Source: CAYWNA01 sp964459305 (GTDB lineage: Bacteria > Planctomycetota > Planctomycetia > Pirellulales > Pirellulaceae). Taken from it: a DNA stretch of 23,666 nucleotides. The translations under genes were made by a program, and so were the position numbers. Shown here piece after piece: positions 1-7,126 of the stretch; position 1 is the stretch's first letter; each line of letters starts with the position of its first letter. Below the pieces are notes generated by a model. It did no database searches. It was not told where the DNA came from and saw only the letters and a list, made by a program, of their open reading frames with translations. Location: the NCBI GenBank assembly GCA_964459305.1, contig CAYWNA010000203.1:1-23666 (forward strand). The letters are read 5' to 3'.

Positions 1-43
1 CATCAGATGTGATCTCGATTCCATACAGCGATAAACCAGCCCT

Positions 44-2566
44 ATGCTCATCAGCATTCCGCGTTTTCTGTCGACGTTGGTTCTCGTATCGATGTCTCTT
101 GTTGGGGCATTGGAACTGAAAGCCACGTCAGAAGACGAGCGGTTTTTGGATGGCCTTCGTGCGCGACGACTGTTTCTACTGGCCGAGTCCTACTGCCGTC
201 AGCGGCTGGCGGACGACGGGCTGAGCGACGTGGACCGCGCCCTTCTGACCGGCGAGTTGATCCGTTGCTATGCGGGGAAAGCCGTCAATTCGCCGCCCCA
301 AGACCGCGAGCAGTTTTGGCAATTAGCAAGCGAAACCGCAACGGAGTTTGAACGCGATCACAAGGACAATCCCAGGCTCGTTCTCGTCCGTGTCCAGAAT
401 GCCTTGACAGTCTTGGCACGCGGTGAACTCCACCGCCAGGAGGCGGAGGTTTTGGCTGATCCCACTGCGTCGCTGGAAGCCGCCAAGACGGCGATTCGCG
501 ATGCGGCCCGGTTGCTGGAGCAGTTGGACCAGGAACTGACGCGCGAAATACCGTTGCGGCACCGCGGGGAGCAAACGCCCGGCGAGTTCTCGGTCGAGGA
601 ACTCCTTTCGTTGCAGCACAACGTGCGTTACCAATTGGCGCGCGCCTTTCGCAATCGAGCGCTGTGTTATCCCAAAAGTAGCGACGACCGAGTGGCTGCG
701 CTGACGGGGGCTGTTGACGAACTGAAGAAGCCGTTAACTCAGATAGCCACTGACGATCCGCTCGTTCCGCGCATTCAGATCGATTTGGCCGTCTGCTTTC
801 GATTGTTGGGGAACTTTGCGGATGCCCGACAAGTTCTGGACTCGACCGAGCAAAGCCAGCCGGAGCCGCGTGTCCGACTGCGCGCCAGCGCGGAAACGGT
901 TCGACTGCAGGTAGATCAGAATCAGCCCCGGAAGGCGCTCGAAGCGCTGATGCATGGCCGCGAGCTGGACGGGCAGATTTCGGCCGAATTGGATTTCGCG
1001 CATTTGGAGACCTACATCGCCCTCTGGAAAGGGGCCGACGCGGCTGGCGACCAGGAGCAAGTGGACTCCTGGCGGAAGAAAGCCGTGGCGATGGTCAAAC
1101 TGATCGAGCAGACGCACGGCCCCTACTGGGGACGCCGTAGCGACTTGCTGTTGGTCAATTCGGTTGGCGGTTCACACAGCGTCGGCGATGTGGACATCCT
1201 TGTTCGTACGGCTGACAACTTGTATCGCAAAGACCAGTACGAGGAAGCGATCTTAGCGTACGAAAAAGCGGCGGAGGTTGCCCTTGGTGCGGGCAATGTG
1301 GAACAGGCATTTCAATTGCGTTACAGGGCGGCTCTTGTCGAGCATGTCCGCAAACGTCATCAGCAGGCGAGTCAGAAGTTGCGGGATTTGGGCCGAGAGA
1401 TGAAGTCCCATCCCAAAGCGCCCGATGCTCATCTATTAGCGGCCTGGAACGCGGCGCAATGGTCCAGGAGCGACGCGCAGGGCCTGCCGGAATACGCCGA
1501 AATCCTCCAGGAACACACGCGGCTTTGGCAGCAAGGGAAGACCGCCGATATGGCACGGGTGTGGTTGGGCCGGCTGCGCGAAAGCAAGCGCGACTGGCAG
1601 GCAGCCATTGAATCGTATCAGGCTGTCTCGGCAGACCACGGGCAGCTCGACGAGGCTGCACACGCGGCGGCGCGATGCTGGACCAATCGGCTGGATGCGA
1701 TGAAGGCCCAGAATGAACCGTACGACGACCTCGCTCGAACGGCGGCCGAGTACTTCGAGAAGCAGATTTCGCACGTGCTTGCTGCGGAGGGGCAGAAGTG
1801 GACGACCTTGGATCGATTCTGCGCCGAACAGGCGGCGCGAGTTCGTTTGCAGTACACGGCGGACGGACATGCCCAGGCGGAGTCGGTTCTGCAGGCGGCA
1901 ATCGACGGACCGCCCGATCCGGATCCAACATGGAAGACCGCTGCCCAATCACTTCTCGTGGTTGCGTTGGCTGGTCAGCCAATGCGCCGTGCGGAAGCGG
2001 AACAAGTGCTCACGAAGATTGGGAGCAGTTCCCCCGAGCGTCTGCTGGAAATGCTCAAAGGACTTGCAGCGATTGCCGATTCGGCCCAGCCACGCGTGAA
2101 GCAGGAACTGGCCAATCTGCAGTTGGCCGTGGTAGACAAGCTCTGGGCGCAGCGGTCGCAGGTCGAACAGTCGAAACATCAGATGCTCCAACGGATCCGC
2201 GCTGAAGCACTGGTTCTGGCCGGGCGCCGATCCGATGCGCTGACCGCTTACGCCGAGTTGGCCAAGGAGAATCCCAACAGCGGCACGATCCAAGAAGCCT
2301 ACGCCGAATTGCTGCTGGACGGCGACGACGAAGAATCCTGGCAAGGGGCCCTTGATCAGTGGCGCCGCGTGGCCAGCCGCAGCAAGTCCCGAACCGATCG
2401 TTGGTACAAAGCCAAATACTCCGTCGCACTGGCCTTGTTCAAGCTCGGCAACAAACCGGAAGCCGCCAACCGCATTCGCTACCTCCAAGCCAACCCGCCG
2501 GGCTTGGAGGGCACATCGTGGAAAGATAGGTTCCTCGAATTGCTCCAGCGGTGCGAAGGGCGATAA
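44..2566 (+). CDS. Secreted tetratricopeptide-repeat protein, 840 aa
   Basis: Function not assigned; probably a periplasmic or cell-surface scaffold. Residues 1-22 form a signal peptide (short basic start, then the hydrophobic stretch STLVLVSMSLVGAL). The rest is almost entirely helical and rich in Ala, Glu, Arg and Gln. TPR-like helix pairs are visible near residues 390-435 (YRKDQYEEAILAYEKAAEVA), 510-545 (KRDWQAAIESYQAV), 720-757 (GRRSDALTAYAELAKENPN) and 790-820. No catalytic motif was seen. An in-frame TAA at 32-34 forces the start to lie at or after the ATG at 44, although no clear Shine-Dalgarno precedes it. The gene is convergent with acetate kinase, 38 bp away. TPR proteins of this kind are common in Planctomycetota; the partner is unknown. 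Confidence 0.85.
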   Translation: MLISIPRFLSTLVLVSMSLVGALELKATSEDERFLDGLRARRLFLLAESYCRQRLADDGLSDVDRALLTGELIRCYAGKAVNSPPQDREQFWQLASETATEFERDHKDNPRLVLVRVQNALTVLARGELHRQEAEVLADPTASLEAAKTAIRDAARLLEQLDQELTREIPLRHRGEQTPGEFSVEELLSLQHNVRYQLARAFRNRALCYPKSSDDRVAALTGAVDELKKPLTQIATDDPLVPRIQIDLAVCFRLLGNFADARQVLDSTEQSQPEPRVRLRASAETVRLQVDQNQPRKALEALMHGRELDGQISAELDFAHLETYIALWKGADAAGDQEQVDSWRKKAVAMVKLIEQTHGPYWGRRSDLLLVNSVGGSHSVGDVDILVRTADNLYRKDQYEEAILAYEKAAEVALGAGNVEQAFQLRYRAALVEHVRKRHQQASQKLRDLGREMKSHPKAPDAHLLAAWNAAQWSRSDAQGLPEYAEILQEHTRLWQQGKTADMARVWLGRLRESKRDWQAAIESYQAVSADHGQLDEAAHAAARCWTNRLDAMKAQNEPYDDLARTAAEYFEKQISHVLAAEGQKWTTLDRFCAEQAARVRLQYTADGHAQAESVLQAAIDGPPDPDPTWKTAAQSLLVVALAGQPMRRAEAEQVLTKIGSSSPERLLEMLKGLAAIADSAQPRVKQELANLQLAVVDKLWAQRSQVEQSKHQMLQRIRAEALVLAGRRSDALTAYAELAKENPNSGTIQEAYAELLLDGDDEESWQGALDQWRRVASRSKSRTDRWYKAKYSVALALFKLGNKPEAANRIRYLQANPPGLEGTSWKDRFLELLQRCEGR

Positions 2567-2582
2567 GGTCTAAACGGCTTAG

Positions 2583-2599
2583 AGGACCGAGCAGGTCCT
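2583..2599. terminator. Hairpin between convergent genes
   Basis: AGGACC and GGTCCT form a perfect 6-bp stem with a 5-nt loop in the 38-bp gap between the stop codons of the TPR gene and acetate kinase. There is no T-tract on either strand, so a bidirectional terminator role is inferred from position only. Confidence 0.35.
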
Positions 2600-2604
2600 A
2601 TCCG

Positions 2605-3867
2605 TCATCCAGCGATCGGCAGGCGTCCTTCCTCGCGAATTCGGCTCGCCCTCATTTCACCGGCGATCCGGTAGGTGTCCGCTGCAATCGCGGCTTCTTC
2701 TTCGGTGGGAATCACAAGCACCTTGATCTTGCTGCCGGGCGTGGTAATAGGGCCTTCCCGGCGACCGACCGTATCGGAATTGAGGCCCGAATCTAAGATG
2801 ATGCCAAGGTCTTCCAGACCGCTGCAGGCGGCATCGCGCACCTCGGCCGAGTTCTCGCCGATCCCGCCGGTGAAGACCACCGCATCCACGCGGCCAAGCA
2901 CCGCGGTGTACATGCCGATGTACTTCCGGATGTGGTAGCAGAAGACATCGATGGCCAACTGGGCTCGCTGGTTGCCAGCCGCCGCCTTTTCGGTCAAGGT
3001 ACGCATGTCGTTGGACTCTCCGCTGAGTCCCAGCAGACCCGACTGTTTGTTGCACAGCTTGTTCAGAGTGGCGATGTCGTAGCCGTGGTCGACCAGGTAG
3101 AACAGGATGGCCGGATCAAAGTCGCCGCTGCGCGTGCCCATTACCAGCCCCTCCAGCGGCGTCAAGCCCATCGACGTATCGACCGAGCGACCCTCACGCA
3201 CGGCGGTGATGGAGCAGCCGTTGCCCAGATGTGCGGTAATGCAATTGATCTCGTATTTGTCTTTTTCAATCAGTTGCGCGGCGCGGCGGGCGACGTATCG
3301 ATGACTCGTACCGTGAAATCCGTAACGACGAATACCGAAATCCTTGTACAACTGGTAGGGTAACGCGTACGTGTAAGCGACTTGAGGAATGGTGGCGTGA
3401 AAGGCCGTGTCGAAACACGCCACCTGCGGGACGTCGGGAAGACTGTCCATGGCAGCCCGAATGCCCGTGAGGTTTGGCGGGTTGTGCAGCGGTGCCAGAT
3501 CCGCAAAGTGTTCGATCGAAGCAATCACCTCGTCGGTGATGATCACCGAACCGGTAAACTCCTCGCCGCCATGCACCACGCGGTGACCGACCGCGTCGAT
3601 CTCCTTCGTATCGTTCAGGTCGGATTCGGCGCCCGCCAGCGTTTCCAGGATCAGGGCCATGCCCTCCTGATGATCGGCGATTTCGACCCGTCGGCAACTG
3701 GTCCGATCTTGATACTGATGTCGGAGAGCACCGTCGCTTTCCCCGATGCGTTCAACAAGCCCTCGGCAAATGACCGCCTTGCCAGGCATCTGGTATAACT
3801 GGTACTTGATGGAAGAACTGCCGCAGTTGATGACTAGTACTTTCATAGACCCATTCTGGCTGGACAT
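2605..3867 (-). CDS. ackA: Acetate kinase
   Basis: Cytosolic acetate kinase, interconverting acetate + ATP with acetyl phosphate + ADP. Signatures of the ASKHA acetate/propionate kinase family are intact: VLVINCGSSSIKYQ near the N-terminus (Asn14), VGHRVVHGGE, FDTAFH, YGFHGTSHRYV, AHLGNGCSITAV, MGLTPLEGLVMGTRSGDFDP and FTGGIGENS. At 420 aa it is slightly longer than the usual 400. The start at 3867 is supported by a GGAG six bases upstream; the internal Met8, which would match the usual family start, has no ribosome site. It lies 90 bp downstream of tdh on the same strand and is probably co-transcribed, which suggests use in threonine or acetyl-CoA overflow catabolism. A TdcD-like propionate kinase role cannot be excluded from sequence alone. 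Confidence 0.97.
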   Translation of the reverse strand: MSSQNGSMKVLVINCGSSSIKYQLYQMPGKAVICRGLVERIGESDGALRHQYQDRTSCRRVEIADHQEGMALILETLAGAESDLNDTKEIDAVGHRVVHGGEEFTGSVIITDEVIASIEHFADLAPLHNPPNLTGIRAAMDSLPDVPQVACFDTAFHATIPQVAYTYALPYQLYKDFGIRRYGFHGTSHRYVARRAAQLIEKDKYEINCITAHLGNGCSITAVREGRSVDTSMGLTPLEGLVMGTRSGDFDPAILFYLVDHGYDIATLNKLCNKQSGLLGLSGESNDMRTLTEKAAAGNQRAQLAIDVFCYHIRKYIGMYTAVLGRVDAVVFTGGIGENSAEVRDAACSGLEDLGIILDSGLNSDTVGRREGPITTPGSKIKVLVIPTEEEAAIAADTYRIAGEMRASRIREEGRLPIAG

Positions 3868-3957
3868 GATTGGCTCCGTGAGATACCTGCGTCAAACAAT
3901 CCCTCTCATGCGACTACGTCGTTTGTCTGATCACCCGAATCGACTCGCCGTTGTAGA

Positions 3958-4989
3958 TCAGTTGTCCCAGTACAAGATCACTTTGGCCGCTTGGCCCGAC
4001 ATCATCACCTCGAAACCTCTCTCGTATTCGCCGTAGGGGAAACGATGCGTGATGACGGGGTGGATATCCAGGCCGCTCTGCAGCATCACGGTCATCTTGT
4101 ACCAGGTTTCATACATTTCTCGGCCGTAAATGCCTTGGATCGTGAGCATATTGAAGATAACCGTGTTCCAATCGATAGCCATCTCGCTGCCGGGAATGCC
4201 CAACATCGCTATCTTGCCGCCGTGGCACATGTTGGTCAGCATCTCGTTGAAGGCCGCAGAATTGCCCGACATCTCCAAACCGACATCGAATCCTTCGGCC
4301 ATTTCCAACTCCTTCTGTGCGTCAGCAATGCGCTGGTTGCGAACGTCCAGCGCCAGCGTCGCGCCCATTTGCTTGGCCAATTCCAGACGGTAGGGATTCA
4401 CGTCGGTGACCACGACGTACCGCGCACCGGCATGCCGCACGACAGCGGTCGCCATGATGCCGATGGGGCCGGCGCCGGTGATGAGCACGTCTTCGCCCAG
4501 GACGGGAAATGACAGCGAGCAATGCACGGCATTGCCAAAAGGATCGAAAATGGACGCCACGTCGCGGTCGATCGAAGCGTGGTGGTGCCAGACGTTGGTC
4601 ATGGGCAGCACAAGATACTCGGCAAACGCCCCGGGCCGATTGACGCCGATTCCCTTGGTATCCGCGCACAGGTGCCTCCTGCCGGCCAAGCAGTTTCGGC
4701 AACGGCCGCAGACCACATGTCCTTCGCCGCTAACGACGTCGCCGGCAAAGAAACTCGCCACATTCGAGCCGACCTCGACGACCTCGCCCACGAACTCATG
4801 CCCGACAACCATCGGCACGGGAATCGTCTCGCGAGCCCATTCGTCCCACTCGTAGATATGCAGGTCGGTTCCGCAGATTCCCGTCCGATCCACCTTGATT
4901 AGCACGTCGTTGATGCCCAATTCGGGCTCGGGCACGTCTTCAAGCCACAGCCCCGGCTCGGACCTGCGTTTGACGAGGGCTTTCATCAT
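3958..4989 (-). CDS. tdh: L-threonine 3-dehydrogenase (zinc-dependent)
   Basis: Oxidises L-threonine with NAD+ to 2-amino-3-ketobutyrate in the cytosol. It is a medium-chain zinc dehydrogenase. Catalytic zinc site: Cys39 in GICGTDLH and His64-Glu65 in GHEFVGEV. Structural zinc site: Cys94, Cys97, Cys100 and Cys108. The TDH-typical DPFGNAVH segment is at about 149-156. A Rossmann motif ITGAGPIGIMA is followed by TDVNPYRLELA, whose Asp indicates NAD preference. The frame stays open upstream to 5061, but the start was placed at 4989 (MMKALVKR) because GGAG lies six bases upstream and the resulting 343 aa matches the family length (E. coli Tdh has 341). It is divergent from an XRE-cupin regulator and followed by ackA. 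The usual partner kbl is absent here. Confidence 0.95.
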   Translation of the reverse strand: MMKALVKRRSEPGLWLEDVPEPELGINDVLIKVDRTGICGTDLHIYEWDEWARETIPVPMVVGHEFVGEVVEVGSNVASFFAGDVVSGEGHVVCGRCRNCLAGRRHLCADTKGIGVNRPGAFAEYLVLPMTNVWHHHASIDRDVASIFDPFGNAVHCSLSFPVLGEDVLITGAGPIGIMATAVVRHAGARYVVVTDVNPYRLELAKQMGATLALDVRNQRIADAQKELEMAEGFDVGLEMSGNSAAFNEMLTNMCHGGKIAMLGIPGSEMAIDWNTVIFNMLTIQGIYGREMYETWYKMTVMLQSGLDIHPVITHRFPYGEYERGFEVMMSGQAAKVILYWDN

Positions 4990-5032
4990 CCACTTCTCCA
5001 GGAATTCCTTTTTATTGCACGATCCGTCTGAT

Positions 5033-5061
5033 ATACTAGAATCTCGATATCCACTTTGCAA
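5033..5061 (-). promoter_or_regulatory. Candidate sigma70-type promoter of tdh
   Basis: On the minus strand TTGCAA (5061-5056) and TAGTAT (5038-5033) are separated by exactly 17 bp, about 45 bp upstream of the tdh start. Each hexamer matches the consensus at about four of six positions, so this is a plausible but moderate promoter. Confidence 0.4.
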
Positions 5062-5070
5062 GAATGATCC

Positions 5071-5084
5071 TCCAATTTATTGGA
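5071..5084. promoter_or_regulatory. 14-bp palindrome, candidate operator of the XRE-cupin regulator
   Basis: TCCAATTTATTGGA has 6-bp perfect arms and a 2-bp centre. It lies in the divergent region, 14 bp before the regulator start codon and just upstream of the candidate tdh -35 box. Size and symmetry suit a dimeric helix-turn-helix protein. That the adjacent XRE protein binds it is an inference. Confidence 0.45.
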
Positions 5085-5098
5085 AAAAGGAAGGTGGC

Positions 5099-5707
5099 GT
5101 GACCAGCGAATCCAAGAGTTCCAACGAGCAGCCTGATCCCGCCATTGCCATTGAAGGGATCACTGGGCAGATGTGCCGCCGGGTGAGGGAACTGCGGACC
5201 GAGCGTGGCTGGTCACTCGAGGAGCTCTCGGCAACGTGCGGGGTGAGCCGATCGATGCTTAGCCAGATCGAGCGTAAACAGGCCAATCCGACGCTCGCGG
5301 TGACGTTGCGGATTGCGCACGCCTTTGACATGTCTTTGGACGAATTGGTCGGCGCGCCGAAGCCCGTGTCGGCCATCGAGGTGATTCACGCGGATGACTC
5401 GGCATTTCATTACCGCTCGGACACCGATTGCCAGGTCCGCACACTCTCGCCGCTGCACCTCGAAAAGAACGTGGAATTCTATGAGTTGCGGCTGAGCCCC
5501 GGGGGCGAATTGCGCAGTGCCGCGCACTTCGACGGGACCCGCGAGTACCTGACCGTTCAACAAGGTAAGGTACGCGTCGAGTCGGCCGACGAGTCGACCG
5601 AGCTTGGTCGCGGCGATTCGGCCTGCTTCCGGGCGGACGTGCCCCATGCCATCGTCAACCTGGGACGCGGCGACGCGGTGGTTTTCCTGGTTGACATTTA
5701 TCAATAG
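5099..5707 (+). CDS. XRE-family transcriptional regulator with cupin sensor domain
   Basis: A 202-aa DNA-binding regulator. Residues 25-84 form a lambda-repressor-like HTH (VRELRTERGWSLEELSATCG, then SRSMLSQIERKQANPTL). Residues about 125-200 form a small beta-barrel cupin (FYELRLSPGGEL, TREYLTVQQGKV, GDSACFRADVPHAI). His143, Glu149 and His183 sit where cupin metal ligands are expected, but the first HxH motif is incomplete. GTG at 5099 was chosen as start because GGAAGG lies a few bases upstream; the open frame to 4895 only reads back antisense through tdh. Proteins of this architecture often sense amino acids or polyamines. Position next to divergent tdh suggests control of tdh-ackA and of itself (inference). 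Confidence 0.9.
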   Translation: MTSESKSSNEQPDPAIAIEGITGQMCRRVRELRTERGWSLEELSATCGVSRSMLSQIERKQANPTLAVTLRIAHAFDMSLDELVGAPKPVSAIEVIHADDSAFHYRSDTDCQVRTLSPLHLEKNVEFYELRLSPGGELRSAAHFDGTREYLTVQQGKVRVESADESTELGRGDSACFRADVPHAIVNLGRGDAVVFLVDIYQ

Positions 5708-5745
5708 GGACGTACTGGGCTTTGTCTCAGAACTCGCGACTCGCC

Positions 5746-5797
5746 GTAGCTGCGTCCGCCAGAACGCGGGGATCTCCGCTCTGGCGAGTGCAGCTAC
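5746..5797. repeat. Dispersed palindromic element, copy 1
   Basis: Arms 5746-5763 and 5780-5797 pair at 15 of 18 positions around a 16-nt loop. The ends GTAGCTGC and GCAGCTAC and the internal CGCCAGA/TCTGGCG are perfect. It lies between the 3' ends of the convergent XRE and NucS-like genes. The right arm closely resembles that of the element at 7021-7084. It could act as a bidirectional terminator. Confidence 0.65.
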
Positions 5798-5811
5798 TCC
5801 CCGTCAAGTTT

Positions 5812-6645
5812 CTAGGCCGTCGCGATTGCCGCTGTTTCGTACGGGAGTGTTGCGCTGGGCATGGCCATCGTCGGATTGGGGTCTTGGATTCTCACTTGCA
5901 GTTCGAACTCGCTGAGTTGAAGCGAGGGGGTCTCCGAAACCACGTAACGCAGCCCTTCAGAAATCGCCTGCGTCACAAGGCTGCCGCGGACTTCACGCCC
6001 GCCGGCCAGATGTTCCCTGACCCACGCAATCTGCCCCAGAAGGCTGGCACAGGAGGTTATTGGGTTATCGTTCACGTCGATTCCTACGACCAGCAAACTG
6101 CCGTCGCACTGTTCGGCCAGAATGTCGATGTCACCCAGCGGTGTGGCGTACCGAACGCCGCGGCATCCATCCGAGTCGAAGTACACGGTCAACCCCGCCT
6201 CCAGTTCTTCCAGATTTTCGCTCAGGTAGTCGCGCACGTAGCTTGCGATTGGAGGCAAGTCCGTGTTGGCGGCCATGCTATTGACTTCTCCCGGCACGTT
6301 GTTGTGCTGTCCGTCGGTTTGGCCTTCTGTCAGTGTGTTGCCAATCGGCGAGGCGAGCAGTTCGTCCCAACCCGTCGCCACCAGCTCGTCCGAGCCCGCC
6401 GCTGCTTGTCGGGAAGTTGCTGCGTTTGGCATCCGCCCCAGACCGACCAGAGCAACAGCGGAGACTCCCAGTGCACCGAACGCCCCGGCTGTTTGCCAGA
6501 ACTCTGACTGGAGGTCCAAGGCCAGTGCCTGCGCGAGAAGTTCCGGCACTGAAACTTCAGCAATCAGGATCCTTACCTTCGCAGCCAAGATCCCCAGCAC
6601 AAGACCGAACAACAGTGCTACCGCCGCTTGAAACAGTCGTTTCAT
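5812..6645 (-). CDS. Membrane-anchored protein with degenerate NucS/DUF91-like nuclease-fold domain
   Basis: A 277-aa protein. Hydrophobic segments at residues 5-25 and 52-70 suggest two membrane helices, followed by a low-complexity linker (about 75-125). Residues about 130-255 follow the NucS/DUF91 C-terminal pattern: LEELEAGLTVY, then GDIDILAEQCDGSLLVV, then LLGQIAWVREHLAGG, EVRGSLVTQAISEGLRY and LSEFELQVR. The family's catalytic Asp is present (Asp174) and so is the conserved Gln205, but the E-x-K that should follow reads GID (Gly188, Asp190), so nuclease activity is unlikely. The fold assignment is from remembered family patterns. An AGGGG lies about 10 bases before the start. It may be a DNA- or protein-binding remnant at the membrane; the role is unknown. 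Confidence 0.75.
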   Translation of the reverse strand: MKRLFQAAVALLFGLVLGILAAKVRILIAEVSVPELLAQALALDLQSEFWQTAGAFGALGVSAVALVGLGRMPNAATSRQAAAGSDELVATGWDELLASPIGNTLTEGQTDGQHNNVPGEVNSMAANTDLPPIASYVRDYLSENLEELEAGLTVYFDSDGCRGVRYATPLGDIDILAEQCDGSLLVVGIDVNDNPITSCASLLGQIAWVREHLAGGREVRGSLVTQAISEGLRYVVSETPSLQLSEFELQVRIQDPNPTMAMPSATLPYETAAIATA

Positions 6646-6776
6646 AGAATCAACGCCCCTCGCCGAAAAGACACCTCACCGTTCCGCGAAATCCGCGCAC
6701 CAATATCATTGGGATTCGCAGTTTTTGGCCTCAGATAGCACCTTGATCGTGTTAATTTAGGGAATCTACACGCGAC

Positions 6777-6815
6777 GCGTCCGCTTTTGGCGCCTGTATT
6801 GGTTGTAGCGGACGC
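6777..6815. repeat. Inverted repeat with 9-bp perfect arms
   Basis: GCGTCCGCT (6777-6785) and AGCGGACGC (6807-6815) flank a 21-nt spacer. It lies in the intergenic region upstream of the NucS-like gene. Function unknown. Confidence 0.5.
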
Positions 6816-7020
6816 AAGGGGCTGGTGATGGAAAAGCCGGGGTCCGGTCGATGTTCCGTTACGTCGGACACGTCCGTAACGCGCCAGTGTTTGGGGAACC
6901 GACGCAAGAATGGGCCCTTCCCGACGATGGGACGGGCACAACGTGTGGTCGATCCACCCTACTGCCCGCCATCGCCTTCGGGTTATACCGCCCGCGACCA
7001 GGATTGACGCTTTTACGCAT

Positions 7021-7084
7021 GTAGCCGAAGTCGTCAGACTTTGGTAAGCGTGGGGAAAAACCAAACTCTGGCGAGTTCAGCTAC
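7021..7084. repeat. Dispersed palindromic element, copy 2
   Basis: Arms 7021-7044 and 7061-7084 pair at 20 of 24 positions around a 16-nt loop. The outer ends are GTAGC and GCTAC. The right arm contains CTGGCGAGTTCAGCTAC, nearly the same as the right arm at 5781-5797 (CTGGCGAGTGCAGCTAC). It lies 42 bp beyond the stop codon of the PhoD-like gene, so it may terminate that transcript. Confidence 0.65.
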
Positions 7085-7126
7085 AGGTCAGACTTGTCCG
7101 CGGGTGGCATAGACGAACGAGGAGGC

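Larger units (their letters stand above)
6646..7126. other. 481-bp intergenic region with several inverted repeats
   Basis: No convincing gene; the short frames here lack recognisable domains. It contains a 9-bp perfect inverted repeat (6777-6785/6807-6815, GCGTCCGCT/AGCGGACGC), a 7-bp one (6857-6863/6875-6881, CGTTACG/CGTAACG), a CCAAT-ATC-ATTGG palindrome at 6700-6712 near the start of the NucS-like gene, and the dispersed element at 7021-7084. It must also hold the promoter of the NucS-like gene, but no clear -35/-10 pair was found. Confidence 0.6.

Noticed and set aside
1155..1982. 275-aa open frame on the minus strand
   Set aside because: Antisense to the TPR gene; low-complexity Arg/Pro/Ser-rich translation typical of a shadow frame.
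4895..5098. N-terminal extension of the XRE-cupin frame beginning at 4895
   Set aside because: It would overlap tdh and its promoter in antisense; GTG at 5099 has a strong ribosome site and gives the usual family length.
5722..6507. 261-aa open frame on the plus strand
   Set aside because: Antisense to the NucS-like gene and reads through the palindromic element at 5746-5797; no domain or ribosome site.
6642..7064. 140-aa minus-strand frame between the NucS-like and PhoD-like genes
   Set aside because: Overlaps the NucS-like start and several inverted repeats; basic translation without domain features.
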